Shown: positions 26,944 through 36,600, numbered from the stretch's first letter. The stretch: DNA of 64,000 nucleotides from Cellulomonas chitinilytica (GCF_016862675.1 NZ_BONK01000004.1:124001-188000), one strand, 5' to 3'. Notes: generated by a model not told the origin, from the sequence alone. Numbers and translations are program-made.

Positions 26944-28293
26944 ATGACTGAGCAGCCTGGGCCCGAGCGCGAGACGGCGGGCCACCTTCCCACGTCCTCC
27001 GCCGCCGCCCACGGCACGCGGCTCGACCCGTGGCTCGGCGCGTACGCCGACCGCACGCACGGCATGCGCGCCTCGGAGATCCGCGCCCTGTTCGCCGTCG
27101 CCAACCGCCCCGAGGTGGTCTCCCTCGCGGGCGGGATGCCGTATCTCGACGGGCTCCCCCTCGACGTCCTCGGCGAGATCGCGCAGCGCGTCGTCGCCAC
27201 CCGCGGGCTGCAGGCCCTGCAGTACGGGTCCGGCCAGGGCGACGAGACGCTCCGCGAGCAGATCCTCGAGGTCATGCGTCTGGAGGGCATCGACGCCCAC
27301 CCGGACGACGTCGTCGTGACGACGGGGTCGCAGCAGGCGCTCGACCTGGTGACCCGCATCTTCATCAACCCGGGCGACGTCGTCGTCGCCGAGGCACCGT
27401 CGTACGTCGGTGCGCTCGGTGTGTTCCGCGCGTACCAGGCCGACGTGGTGCACGTCCCGATCGACGCCGAGGGGCTGATCCCCGAGGAGCTCGAGTCGAC
27501 GCTCGCCGCGCTGTCTGCCGCCGGCCGCCCGGTGAAGTTCCTGTACACCGTGCCGAACTTCCACAACCCGGCGGGCGTGTCGCTGTCCGTCGAGCGGCGG
27601 CCGCGCGTCCTGGAGATCGCCCGCCGCTACGGCGTGCTCGTCCTCGAGGACAACCCGTACGGCCTGCTCGGGTTCGACGGTGAGCCTCGCGCCGCGATGC
27701 GGTCGATGGACGCCGATGGGGTCCTCTACCTGGGGTCGTTCTCGAAGACGTTCGCCCCGGGGTACCGCGTCGGCTGGGTCGTCGCACCGCACGCCGTCCG
27801 CGAGAAGCTCGTGCTCGCCTCCGAGTCCGCGATCCTGTGCCCGTCCAACGCGTCGCAGATCGCGATCTCGACGTACCTGTCGACGTGCGACTGGCGCGGT
27901 CAGATCAAGAGCTACCGGGAGATGTACCGGGAGCGTCGCGACGCGATGGTCGGCGCGCTCGCCGAGCACCTGCCCGAGGCGTCGTGGAACGTGCCGGACG
28001 GCGGCTTCTACACGTGGGTCCGTCTGCCCGACGGCCTCGACGCGAAGGACATGCTGCCGCGTGCCGTCACCGCCCGCGTCGCCTACGTCCCCGGGACCGC
28101 CTTCTACTACGACGGCGCCGGCTCCGACCACATGCGGCTCTCGTTCTGCTACCCGACGCCCGAGCGGATCCGTGAGGGTGTGCGGCGGCTGGCGTCGGTC
28201 GTGGCCGGCGAGCGCGAGCTCGTCGAGCTGTTCGGGACGAGCGCGTCGGTCCCCGGGGACGTCGTCCAGGCGCCCGGGCCCGACGTCGCCTGA
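26944..28293 (+). CDS. PLP-dependent aminotransferase (class I/II, 2-aminoadipate-transaminase-like)
   Basis: 449 residues, ATG start. It belongs to fold type I aminotransferases of the LysN/MocR-catalytic-domain type, without the MocR DNA-binding part. Visible motifs are VSLAGGMPYLDGLP at the start of the catalytic domain, LQYGSGQGDETLREQI, VTTGSQQALDLVTRIF, TVPNFHNPAGVSLS and the PLP lysine in GSFSKTFAPGYRVGW. The first 30 residues are extra. The substrate cannot be fixed; amino-adipate, aromatic or branched-chain amino acids are possible. A GACACT hexamer 7 bp before the ATG could be a -10 for a leaderless transcript. It stands between trxA and a D-Ala ligase-like gene. Confidence 0.88.
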   Translation: MTEQPGPERETAGHLPTSSAAAHGTRLDPWLGAYADRTHGMRASEIRALFAVANRPEVVSLAGGMPYLDGLPLDVLGEIAQRVVATRGLQALQYGSGQGDETLREQILEVMRLEGIDAHPDDVVVTTGSQQALDLVTRIFINPGDVVVAEAPSYVGALGVFRAYQADVVHVPIDAEGLIPEELESTLAALSAAGRPVKFLYTVPNFHNPAGVSLSVERRPRVLEIARRYGVLVLEDNPYGLLGFDGEPRAAMRSMDADGVLYLGSFSKTFAPGYRVGWVVAPHAVREKLVLASESAILCPSNASQIAISTYLSTCDWRGQIKSYREMYRERRDAMVGALAEHLPEASWNVPDGGFYTWVRLPDGLDAKDMLPRAVTARVAYVPGTAFYYDGAGSDHMRLSFCYPTPERIREGVRRLASVVAGERELVELFGTSASVPGDVVQAPGPDVA

Positions 28294-28324
28294 CGCGACC
28301 GTGCGGGTGGTCCCCTCCTGCACC

Positions 28325-28384
28325 GGGCCGACTTTCGGGCCGACTCCCGGGCCGACTCCCGGGCCGACTCTCGGGCCGGCTGCC
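28325..28384. repeat. 12-bp tandem repeat, about five units
   Basis: Units begin at 28325, 28337, 28349, 28361 and 28373 with the core GGGCCGACTCCC; the fifth is degenerate. It lies in the 219-bp gap between the aminotransferase and D-Ala ligase-like genes. It looks like slippage-prone intergenic sequence. Confidence 0.8.
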
Positions 28385-28512
28385 AGCCCGGTGTGCGGTG
28401 CGCGCCCGGCGTCCGTCGCGGCGCGGTCCGGGTCCCGGCCGCGGCCCGGCGGCCGGCTCGCCGCACCTGTCCTTCCGTCCCTTGCCGCGTCGAACTCGGA
28501 GCGAACCTCGCC

Positions 28513-29463
28513 GTGACCACCTCGTCCTCGCCCCGCGTCGTCATCCTCGCCGGCGGCCTCTCCCACGAACGTGACGTGTCCCTGCGGTCCGGACGCCGGG
28601 TCGCCGAGGCACTGCGCGGGGCCGGGGTCGACGTCAGCGTGCACGACGTCGACTCGGACCTCGTCCCCGCGCTCACCCAGCTCCGGCCCGACCTCGTGTG
28701 GCCCGTCCTGCACGGAGCGAGCGGGGAGGACGGCTCGGTCCGTGACGTCGTGCAGCTCCTCGGCCTCCGGCTCCTCGGCACCGGACCGCGCGCCAGCCGG
28801 GTCGCCTGGAGCAAGCCGATCGCCAAGACCGTCGCCGCGCGGGCCGGCCTCACGACCCCCGACTTCGTCACGCTCCCCCAGTCGCTGTTCCGGGAGCTCG
28901 GGGCCAACCGGGTGCTCGACGCGATCGTGTCCCGGCTCGGGCTCCCGCTCGTGGTGAAGCCCTCGCGGGGTGGGTCGGCGCTCGGCGTCAACCTCGTCAC
29001 CCACGCCGACGAGCTCCCCCGAGCGATGGTCGACTGCTTCTCGTACAGCGACACCGCCCTCGTCGAGCGGGCCGCCATCGGGACGGAGGTCGCGGTGAGC
29101 GTCGTCGACACCGGCGACGGACCCGTCGCGCTCCCCGCCGTCGAGATCGTCACCGAGGGTCCGTACGACTACGACGCCCGGTACAACCCCGGTCGTGTCG
29201 AGTACTTCGCGCCCGCTCGGTTATCCGAGTCGCTCACCGCGGCGGTCGGAGCCGTGGCGGTCGCCGCGCACGAGGCGCTCGGTCTCGAACGCATCTCTCG
29301 GACCGACCTCATCGTCGGCGAGGACGGCACCGTCTGGTTCCTGGAGGTCAATGTGGCCCCCGGGATGACGGAGACGTCCCTCCTGCCGCAGGCCGCAGAG
29401 GCCGCTGGGCACAACCTTGGGGACTTGTACCGATCGCTGGTAGAGGCTTCCCTGCGGGGCTGA
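28513..29463 (+). CDS. D-alanine-D-alanine ligase family protein (ATP-grasp)
   Basis: 316 residues from the GTG at 28513, with GGAGCGA upstream; the frame is open for 40 more codons of repetitive sequence. ATP-grasp features are present: VVILAGGLSHERDVSLRSG at the start (a Ddl hallmark), VWPVLHGASGEDGSV, the ATP-binding VVKPSRGGSALGVNLV, and the metal-binding end WFLEVNVAPGMTETSLLPQAA. It should join D-Ala to D-Ala or a related pair for peptidoglycan. Its position beside parB is common in related genomes, where a separate ddl often exists too, so it may be a second, specialised ligase. Confidence 0.88.
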   Translation: MTTSSSPRVVILAGGLSHERDVSLRSGRRVAEALRGAGVDVSVHDVDSDLVPALTQLRPDLVWPVLHGASGEDGSVRDVVQLLGLRLLGTGPRASRVAWSKPIAKTVAARAGLTTPDFVTLPQSLFRELGANRVLDAIVSRLGLPLVVKPSRGGSALGVNLVTHADELPRAMVDCFSYSDTALVERAAIGTEVAVSVVDTGDGPVALPAVEIVTEGPYDYDARYNPGRVEYFAPARLSESLTAAVGAVAVAAHEALGLERISRTDLIVGEDGTVWFLEVNVAPGMTETSLLPQAAEAAGHNLGDLYRSLVEASLRG

Positions 29464-29559
29464 GATCGCCCGGCCGTCACCGCCGTCACCGGTTGGTACG
29501 TCCGAAATCGGGCGACTTGTACAGCCGTCCGACCTGACATCCTCCGCACACGCGCGGAC

Positions 29560-29597
29560 GACGAAGGGGCACCGAGATCCCTCGGTGCCCCTTCGTC
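29560..29597. terminator. Bidirectional terminator hairpin
   Basis: Perfect 17-bp arms, 29560-29576 and 29581-29597, loop ATCC. It lies between the convergent D-Ala ligase-like gene and parB. Confidence 0.85.
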
Positions 29598-29609
29598 ACT
29601 TCCACGCGG

Positions 29610-30959
29610 TCAGCCCTTGAGCAGACCCGGGTCCTCGGGCGCCAGGCTCTCGAGGATGCGGTTCAGGTCCTGCACCGACGCGAACTCCACCGTCAGCCGG
29701 CCCCGCGACTTGCCCAGGCTGACCTTCACGCGAGTCTCGAACCGATCGGACAGACGAGCCGCCAGACTGTCCAGCGCCTCGTTGCGCTCCCCGGCCCGCG
29801 GACGTGCCCGACGAACCGGAGCCGCGTCGTCGATGCCGAGCGAGACGATCTCCTCGACCGCCCGCACCGACAGCCCCTCCGAGACGATGCGCTGAGCCAG
29901 CCGCTCGATCGCCGCGCCGTCGTTGAGCCCGAGCAGCGCGCGCGCATGCCCCGCCGAGAGCACACCCGCCGCGACTCGGCGCTGCACGAGCGGCGGGAGC
30001 TTCAGCAGGCGCAGCGTGTTCGAGATCTGCGGGCGGGAGCGGTGGATCCGCGTCGCCAGCTGCTCGTGCGTGCAACCGAAGTCGTCGAGCAGCTGCTGGT
30101 ACGCGGCCGCCTCCTCCAACGGGTTCAGCTGAGCCCGGTGCAGGTTCTCCAGCAGGGCGTCGCGCAGGAGGTCCGAGTCCTCGGTGTCGCGGATGATCGC
30201 CGGGATCGTGTCGAGGCCGGCGGCCTGCGTCGCCCGCCACCGGCGCTCGCCCATGATGAGCTCGTAGCCGTCGTCGGCCGACCGCACCACGACCGGCTGC
30301 AGCACACCGATCTCCCGGATCGACCCGACGAGCTCGTCGAGCGCGTCCTCGTCGAACACCGTGCGCGGCTGGCGCGGGTTCGGCCGGATGGAGCCCACGG
30401 GCAGCTCGGCGAACCGTGCCCCAGGGACCGGGACCAGGCCGTCGATGTCCGGCAGAGCGGCCGCGCCACCCGCGTGGGCGGCATCGCCGGAGACATTCGT
30501 TGCACCGTTGGCAGTAACGGGCGTCCCGTTGGTGAGGTGCCCGTTGCTGCTGTGCCCATTCGTGCCGTGCTCGTCGACGGGCGTGCCGTTCGCAGCCGTC
30601 GCCGTGATGGTGCTCGCCGCACCCGGGGCGGCCGTCGTGTGACCGTTGGCGGGCGTCGCATCGCCGACCGTCGCACCGGCTCCGCTGCCGTCCGACGACG
30701 GAGACCCGTCCGTGAGCGCCGTCGGGTTGGTGTCGCTCGTACCCGCAGCTGCCGCAGCCGTGTCCGTGCCCGCTGCGGAGTCCGTGCCCGCCGCCGGGCG
30801 ATCGGCCTCGACGGTGGCCGTCGCCGCCACGCCGTCCTTGCGGGCGTCCGGGAAGAACACGTCCACAGGGCGCTCCGCGCCGCTCGGCCGCTGGCCGTCG
30901 AGCCCTGTCGGGATCAGGGCGCCAAGCCCTCGACCCAACCCGCGCCGCTTCTCGCTCAC
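29610..30959 (-). CDS. parB: Chromosome-partitioning protein ParB
   Basis: 449 residues. It is a CTP-dependent DNA clamp that loads at parS and spreads to form the segregation complex. The start ([17 protein letters not shown]) is typical of ParB. Residues about 20-165 are a low-complexity Ala/Thr/Gly/Asn region ([14 protein letters not shown] runs) not needed by the family. The core follows: [17 protein letters not shown], the CTP motif GERRWRA, and the parS-reading helix-turn-helix ([21 protein letters not shown]). The C-terminal dimer domain ends in EDPGLLKG. It overlaps parA by four bases. Nine parS sites occur at 32.3-37.9 kb. Confidence 0.96.
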   Translation of the reverse strand: MSEKRRGLGRGLGALIPTGLDGQRPSGAERPVDVFFPDARKDGVAATATVEADRPAAGTDSAAGTDTAAAAAGTSDTNPTALTDGSPSSDGSGAGATVGDATPANGHTTAAPGAASTITATAANGTPVDEHGTNGHSSNGHLTNGTPVTANGATNVSGDAAHAGGAAALPDIDGLVPVPGARFAELPVGSIRPNPRQPRTVFDEDALDELVGSIREIGVLQPVVVRSADDGYELIMGERRWRATQAAGLDTIPAIIRDTEDSDLLRDALLENLHRAQLNPLEEAAAYQQLLDDFGCTHEQLATRIHRSRPQISNTLRLLKLPPLVQRRVAAGVLSAGHARALLGLNDGAAIERLAQRIVSEGLSVRAVEEIVSLGIDDAAPVRRARPRAGERNEALDSLAARLSDRFETRVKVSLGKSRGRLTVEFASVQDLNRILESLAPEDPGLLKG

Positions 30960-33037
30960 TGCTCCTCCTGGGTGGCCGCCATGGCCGGCTCGTTCATGCG
31001 AATTCGGTCGTCGTGCGACTCGTCAGGCTGGATGTGCCCCTGCTCCCCGTTCGGGGCTCCGGCGCCGTCGTGCCCGTTCACCGCGGCGAGCGCCGGCTGC
31101 GCGTCGACACCGGGAGCGCCGTCACCCAGGCCATCAGCCCCACGCTCGGCGAGCTCACGCGCGGCCTCCAGGTAGGCGAGCGCGCCCGACGATCCCGAGT
31201 CGTACGTCATGACGGTCTGCCCGTAGCTCGGCGCCTCGGAGATCCGGACGGAACGAGGCACCGTCGTCCGGAGCGTGCGCTCCGGGAAGTGCGTCCGGAC
31301 CTCCCCCGCCACCTGCTGCGCGAGGTTCGTGCGCGCGTCGTACATCGTGAGGAGGATCGTCGAGACGTGCAGCTCGGGGTTCAGGTGCGCCTGGATGAGC
31401 TGGATCGTCTTGAGCAGCTGGCTCAGACCCTCGAGCGCGTAGTACTCGCACTGGATCGGGATGAGCACCTCACGCCCGACGACGAAGGCGTTCACCGTCA
31501 GCAGCCCGAGGCTCGGCGGGCAGTCGACGAACACGTAGTCGATCGGCGCCTGACCGTTCTGGACGCGCCACTCGAGGTAGGCGTCGAGAGCGTTCCTGAG
31601 CCGGGTCTCACGGGCCACCATCGACACGAGCTCGATCTCCGCACCCGAGAGATCGATCGTCGCGGGAAGGCACCAGAGGTTCTCGACGTCGGGGCTCTGC
31701 TGAACCGCGTCGGCGATCGGCGCCCCCTCGACGAGCACCTCGTAGATCGACGGCGTCCCCGCACGATGCTCGACGCCGAGCGCGGTCGACGCGTTCCCCT
31801 GCGGGTCGTTGTCGAGCACGAGGACGTTGAGGCCGGACTGGGCGAGGGCGGCGGCGAGGTTCACCGTGGTCGTCGTCTTGCCGACCCCGCCCTTCTGGTT
31901 CGCGACCGTGATGATCCTGGTCTGCTGCGGCTGCGGGAACCGGCGGCCACGGAGCTCGATCCGTCGCCGGGCGTCCTGCTGGAGCTCAGCCATCAGAGGC
32001 GTGTCGTCGGTGGGGACCGGAAGGCTCTCGACGAGTGCCGCACGACGGCCCTCGTCCGAGTCGAGACGGGACGACCGACGTGCGCCGGTGCTGCCGTCTG
32101 TGGTGGTGGCCGCGACCGGGACGGGGTCACCGATCGGGAGATGGGGCGCCTTGTCAGCGTCGGTCACGGGGTTCTCGTCGTTCCTGTCGTGCGTGTTCTC
32201 GGGCGAGTCTTCGCCGAGCTCGTCTTCCGGGGCGGTAGCCGGCGCTCCAGTGTGAGGCACGCCGGCGACCATCGGTGCATGCTGCTCATCCGTGCTCGTC
32301 GACGTCGTGGGCACGTCGCCACGAACGCGGAGGTCAGACGTGTCACGCGCAGCGGTTCCACGTGAAACATCGCCCGCGGGTGCGTCGACACCGGCCTGCT
32401 CGGCAGCTGCGGCCGCCGCACTCGCGACGAGCGGCGACCCGGCCTCCCCCGGCTGCCCGACATGCGACGCGGCAGCCGCGACCGCGGGCTGCTCGGCGGG
32501 GATGGGCGACCTCGGCGCACGGGAGTGAGGGGCTCCGACCGACGTCGGCGTCGACGGTGCAGTGTGTGCTTGCGGGGCGTCGGACGCGGTTGGGACGGAG
32601 GACGCGGTCGGGGCTGTAGCCGGATCGCGCCGGCCAGCATCGACCGGGTTCGCGCCTGACGTGCTCCCGGCGGAGGTCGTGGGTGCGACCGTGCTCGCTC
32701 GGAGCGAGTCGTCGGAGGAACCCGGCCGGGCATCCGAGGTCACGCCCGACGCTCCACTTGACCCAGGCGCGGAAACGGCGTTCGCCACGGAGACGCCTGA
32801 CGAGTCGGCGCCCACCGGGCCAGCGCTCGTTTCACGTGAAACGAGCGCCGCCGGCACCTCCCCCGCGACACCGGGATTCGACGGAGAGGGCTCCGGGACG
32901 GCGCTCGCAGCGGGGGCCCAGACGCGGGCCGGTTCTCCTGGAGGGAGAACGTCGCCACGTCCTGCGGGTGGCGTCGAGGCGGAGTCCGCCGGCGTGGACG
33001 GGATCGGATCTGCGCGACGCTTCTTCCTACCGAACAC
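30956..33037 (-). CDS. parA: Chromosome-partitioning ATPase ParA with long disordered N-terminal extension
   Basis: 693 residues against about 260-330 in the family. The ATPase core starts near residue 370 ([21 protein letters not shown], the deviant Walker A) and continues with [14 protein letters not shown] and [15 protein letters not shown]. It drives origin segregation along the nucleoid with ParB. Residues 1-370 are Ala/Pro/Ser/Thr/Asp-rich and should be disordered, starting with a basic MFGRKKRR. Two parS sites lie inside this part and encode VSRET (66-70) and VSRGT (224-228). The start is supported by the 11-base overlap with rsmG and by unbroken coding composition. No internal start with a good ribosome site near residue 350 was evident. 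Confidence 0.93.
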   Translation of the reverse strand: MFGRKKRRADPIPSTPADSASTPPAGRGDVLPPGEPARVWAPAASAVPEPSPSNPGVAGEVPAALVSRETSAGPVGADSSGVSVANAVSAPGSSGASGVTSDARPGSSDDSLRASTVAPTTSAGSTSGANPVDAGRRDPATAPTASSVPTASDAPQAHTAPSTPTSVGAPHSRAPRSPIPAEQPAVAAAASHVGQPGEAGSPLVASAAAAAAEQAGVDAPAGDVSRGTAARDTSDLRVRGDVPTTSTSTDEQHAPMVAGVPHTGAPATAPEDELGEDSPENTHDRNDENPVTDADKAPHLPIGDPVPVAATTTDGSTGARRSSRLDSDEGRRAALVESLPVPTDDTPLMAELQQDARRRIELRGRRFPQPQQTRIITVANQKGGVGKTTTTVNLAAALAQSGLNVLVLDNDPQGNASTALGVEHRAGTPSIYEVLVEGAPIADAVQQSPDVENLWCLPATIDLSGAEIELVSMVARETRLRNALDAYLEWRVQNGQAPIDYVFVDCPPSLGLLTVNAFVVGREVLIPIQCEYYALEGLSQLLKTIQLIQAHLNPELHVSTILLTMYDARTNLAQQVAGEVRTHFPERTLRTTVPRSVRISEAPSYGQTVMTYDSGSSGALAYLEAARELAERGADGLGDGAPGVDAQPALAAVNGHDGAGAPNGEQGHIQPDESHDDRIRMNEPAMAATQEEQ
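32355..32368. promoter_or_regulatory. parS: parS site 1 (inside parA)
   Basis: GTTCCACGTGAAAC, one base off the consensus GTTTCACGTGAAAC. It lies in the parA extension, where it encodes VSRGT. Confidence 0.88.
32829..32842. promoter_or_regulatory. parS: parS site 2 (inside parA)
   Basis: Exact GTTTCACGTGAAAC, encoding VSRET in parA. It is the centre of a perfect 26-bp palindrome at 32823-32848. Confidence 0.95.
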
Positions 33038-33797
33038 TCGTCACAGCCTCCCGTACGACGCGAACAACGCGAGTCTCTTCCACACCCTCGAGGGTGGATG
33101 CGGTGATGACCTCAGCCTGCCCGCCACCGAGCTTTCGCCCTACGTGCCGCGCCGCTTCGACCTCTTCTTCTGCTTTACCGCCCTTGAGCGCCACGAGCGT
33201 GCCGCCCTGACGCAGCAGCGGGAACGCCCATCGGTAGAGCTTGTCCAGCGACGCGACAGCGCGTGCCGTCACCGCGTCACCCAGCAGCGCGCCCTGGACG
33301 TCCTGGGCCCGACCGCGATGGACCACAACGTTCGACAGCCCGAGCTCGGCCGCGACCTCGGACAGCCAGTCCGTCCGCCGCTCCATGGGCTCGAGAAGCA
33401 CGACCTCAGCGTCCGGTCGCATCGCGGCGACCACGATGCCCGGGAGTCCTGCGCCACTGCCGAGGTCGATGATCCTGCCCGAGACCGGCAGGAACGGGAC
33501 CACTGCCGCCGAGTTCAGGATGTGCCGGCTCCACAGCCGGGACACCTCACGTGGGCCGACCAGTCCACGCAGAACACCCTCGCGAACGAGGAGGTCGCGG
33601 AACGCCTTCACGGACGGGTACGCGCTGCCGAAGAAGGTCGACAGCCGCGGATCGCCGTCAAGCGGATCAGAGTCGTCGATCGACCCCGCGTCACTCACGG
33701 TCACCGTCACATCCCCCGTCGTTTCACGTGAAACACGTCCACCAGCGGCCCGCTCAGCGGCGTCAACCGTCCTGGCGCGCCGCTGTGCGATCGACAC
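33027..33797 (-). CDS. rsmG: 16S rRNA (guanine-N7) methyltransferase RsmG
   Basis: 256 residues. It methylates G527 of 16S rRNA (E. coli numbering) with S-adenosylmethionine; loss gives low-level streptomycin resistance. The SAM-binding motif is IDLGSGAGLPGIVVA, preceded by SRLWSRHILNSAAVV and followed by VVLLEPMERRTDWL. The first 50 residues are an extension compared with typical proteins and carry a parS site that encodes VSRET at residues 22-26. It leads the rsmG-parA-parB operon and overlaps parA by 11 bases. Usually jag lies just upstream; here a 4.6-kb gap separates them. Confidence 0.95.
   Translation of the reverse strand: MSIAQRRARTVDAAERAAGGRVSRETTGDVTVTVSDAGSIDDSDPLDGDPRLSTFFGSAYPSVKAFRDLLVREGVLRGLVGPREVSRLWSRHILNSAAVVPFLPVSGRIIDLGSGAGLPGIVVAAMRPDAEVVLLEPMERRTDWLSEVAAELGLSNVVVHRGRAQDVQGALLGDAVTARAVASLDKLYRWAFPLLRQGGTLVALKGGKAEEEVEAARHVGRKLGGGQAEVITASTLEGVEETRVVRVVREAVTSVR
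33721..33734. promoter_or_regulatory. parS: parS site 3 (inside rsmG)
   Basis: Exact GTTTCACGTGAAAC, encoding VSRET near the RsmG N-terminus. Confidence 0.95.
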
Positions 33798-34137
33798 AGA
33801 GAAGGCTGCGGCCTGGGCGCCGCCCTACCGTACCGTGCCGCGAGGGCTCACCCCGGGCGACCCGCAGCCCGTGGCGAACGCATCCCGTCCCTGGTCAACC
33901 GTGTGCTCCGGCTCCGCGCGCCTCGCGCCGCCAGCACCTCCGACCCACGCGGTCGGGGCTCCACCGTCGCGCGACGAAGACCGCGCCTGCGGCGGCAGTG
34001 TCACTCGACGGCGCGAGTCTCATCCCCCGCTCGCCACCCACCTCGACCCAGGCAGCCACCCGTAGCTCCGGAAGTAGTCCGAGGGCCCCGACTCGGCTTG
34101 CTCGTTCCCTGGTCCCAGTGCCAGGGAGCCCTCCGAA

Positions 34138-34445
34138 CCTGCACGCCGATCGCGAGCCCGCTCCTCGCCTCCCGGCCTGAAAGGGCAGCACAAGAGATGC
34201 TGCTCATCCTCCGAGCCTGCACGCCGATCGCGAGCCCGAACGTCGCCTCCCGGCGTGACCGGACACCACGAGGACGCCGCTCGCCCTCCGGGCCTGTACA
34301 GCGCCCATCACGGGGCGTGCTCCTCACCCCAGTCTGACCGGGCACCATGAGAGACGCTGCTCGATCACCGGGCCTGCACGCCCGCCACGGGGTCACCTGG
34401 CCTCTTGGCCGCAGGGCGCACTCGTAGGCCGCTCGTCCTCCGGGC
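34138..34445. repeat. Degenerate tandem repeat, period about 78 bp
   Basis: An exact 23-bp direct repeat beginning CCTGCACGCCGATCGC occurs at 34138-34160 and 34216-34238. Degraded copies beginning CCTGTAC or CCTGCACG follow at 34293 and 34373, and perhaps at 34445. Spacings are 78, 77, 80 and 72 bp. The diverged units do not look like CRISPR. Confidence 0.7.
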
Positions 34446-34879
34446 TGGATCGTGCGTCACGGGGACCGCACCTCGCCCTGCGGCCACTTCGCGCACGACG
34501 GGGAGCACGCTCCGGCGGCGTCCGGATCCAGCATTGCGGGACGTCCCCTCACTCCCGACCGCACCCGGTCGTCGCTGTGTGCGTACGCGCCGTGGGATAA
34601 GAGGTGAGTCCCGGCCGGGGAGCAACCCGTGGCATCAGCTCCTGGCGTAGTCGCTCGGCGTTGGGTGCGGACGTCGGTGCGGTCGTTGGTGCGGTCGTCG
34701 CCGGGCCGTCCCTGGGACGTCTACGGTCCACCAGCGCGCATGGTCACCGGCGGCCTGAAGACACGCCTGTCGCGCGCGCTCGCCGATGACGCTCGGCCGC
34801 GCGCGCAGCCGGAGACGTCCTCTGCACCACGTCGGCGAGGTGCCCCCTGTCTGCTCAGACTTGCCTTGGCTGCGTCGCG

Positions 34880-34893
34880 GTTCCACGTGAAAC
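34880..34893. promoter_or_regulatory. parS: parS site 4
   Basis: GTTCCACGTGAAAC, one mismatch to consensus, in the gene-poor region. Confidence 0.88.
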
Positions 34894-35821
34894 ATCCAAC
34901 GGCCCGGCGCGGTGGCACCTCCCACGTCATCGAGGTGCCGCCCAGCCCGGCGCAGAGTGGAGGGAGCGGAGAGTCCGACGAGCGCTGCCGGCGGCCAGCC
35001 GCCGCCCTCGAGTACCCCCGATCGGGAAGCACGGCGACACGGCATCGCCGCCAAAGACGTCGGCGTCGAGCAGCAGTGACGCTGGGACGGCAGATCACTC
35101 CTGCCGAACGGGCCACCGGAACCGACGCGACCCCACGCGGCTCAGACGACATCGCTGTCGGCCTGGACCTGCCCGTGCGCCCCCACCTGGGGCTCGGGTG
35201 ACGCGTCCCCGGCAGCTAGGCCCGACCTCACAGAGCCCGCGTCCGACCTACTACCCCAACACCGCATCGACACCGCTCCGGCCCACACGGCTCACGGGCT
35301 GCTTCGCTCGGACGATGAGAGCATCCATGTCTATGCCTCGGGTCACCCGTTTGACGGGCGACCTGTCACGCCCGCAGTCCAACGACACACACCTCGGGCC
35401 GCGCCTCACCTGCGACTGTGTCCGACGCCGATCGGGACTGGGCGGCGCCGGCCAGCGCGACCTACGACGTGGCCCGGCAAAGCCGCGAGGCACTCGGCAC
35501 TCAACCCTCTTGTGCCGCGCGAGTCCGTGCGCGAGTCCCCCCCTCGAGCAGTCCTGGCACGCATGGTCGGACCTGCACCGGGCACAACAGCCTCCGCACC
35601 CTTCCTGGCGGCCAGGCATCTGGGCACTCCTGTGTCTACGCGACGTGGGGAGGTGAGACAGGGCGATCGAGCGCCGCTCACCACTCCGTCCAACGTCGAC
35701 TCGGGACAGCGCCCCTCGCCTCCGCACCGAAGCCGACACGACGCCCGACCCGGATCCTCGATCCTGATCCTCGACACGGAGCGAACGGCGGATCCCCGGC
35801 CTAGAGCGTTGGCTGGGCCAC

Positions 35822-35835
35822 GTTCCACGTGAAAC
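35822..35835. promoter_or_regulatory. parS: parS site 5
   Basis: GTTCCACGTGAAAC, one mismatch to consensus. It is paired with site 6 only 43 bp away. Confidence 0.88.
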
Positions 35836-35864
35836 AGGACCACACCGGTGCACGACGCTCGTCC

Positions 35865-35878
35865 GTTTCACGTGAAAC
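35865..35878. promoter_or_regulatory. parS: parS site 6
   Basis: Exact GTTTCACGTGAAAC within the 16-bp palindrome CGTTTCACGTGAAACG. Confidence 0.95.
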
Positions 35879-36317
35879 GAGCTCGGTCAGCCACGCGGCA
35901 CTGCATCCTTGAGCCGGTCCAGCAAGTGTCGCCCCATGGTGCGCGGCAAACGCCCTCCACGTGAACGTGCCGTGTCGCACGCCTCACAGGTCGAGCCTCG
36001 TGACCGAGTTGCTCCACATGTCGGGTGACCTTCCCGTCACAATCACCGCCCAGCCGCCGACCCCGTGGCAGTCAGGTGCCGGCGGACAACGGCCCGCTGT
36101 ATGGCACCACACCCACGGGCCGTCTTCAGGTCACCCGCTCCGCCCACACCCACACCGATGCCTGAGTCCGGCCCTTCCCACGCCAGCCCCTGCCCGCGCT
36201 AGCGCCCGCGCCCTGCCCGCGCCCTGCCCGAGCCCTACCCGCGCCCTACCCGCCCGCCCTGGCCCCGCCTTCGCTAGCGCCCGTGCCCTGCCGTGCCACT
36301 ACCGACCACTGCCACTC

Positions 36318-36400
36318 CCCGCCCTTTCCTCTCCCCGCCCTTCCCTCTCCCCCGCCCTTTCCTCTCCCCGCCCTTCCCTCTCCCCCGCCCTTCCCTGACC
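36318..36400. repeat. C-rich 33-bp tandem repeat (G-rich on the minus strand)
   Basis: Units start at 36318, 36351 and 36384 (third partial), each made of CCCGCCCTTTCCTCT-like halves. The plus strand is almost pure pyrimidine from about 36312 to 36395. The minus strand has many G-runs of 3-5, so G-quadruplex or triplex DNA is possible. A looser GCCCTGCCC/GCCCTACCC tract precedes it (36180-36290). Confidence 0.8.
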
Positions 36401-36586
36401 CCGCCCCTGCGTCTGCCCCTGCCCTGCCCCACGATCGGACGGCGCGCCAATGCGCGTCATCGCCCGTCATCGCACCCACGCGCTGCACACGAGGTGTGAT
36501 CGGTCCGACGCAAACTCCTGAAATGTGGTGCGCCAAGGTGTCGGCTGATGGCGCGCGGGTGACCGATCTCGATGTGGGACGGCCAG

Positions 36587-36600
36587 GTTTCACGTGAAAC
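36587..36600. promoter_or_regulatory. parS: parS site 7
   Basis: Exact GTTTCACGTGAAAC, about 190 bp from the C-rich repeat. Confidence 0.95.

Noticed and set aside
34138-34445. Possible CRISPR array
   Set aside because: Units are about 78 bp, diverged from each other, with no short conserved repeat, no equal spacers and no cas genes.
34629-35201. 190-codon frame in the gene-poor region
   Set aside because: The product is Arg/Pro/Ser-rich, comparable frames exist on both strands, and it contains a parS site.
35955-35968. Tenth parS-like site (CCTCCACGTGAACG)
   Set aside because: Only the CACGTGAA core is kept; too many mismatches in the outer bases.
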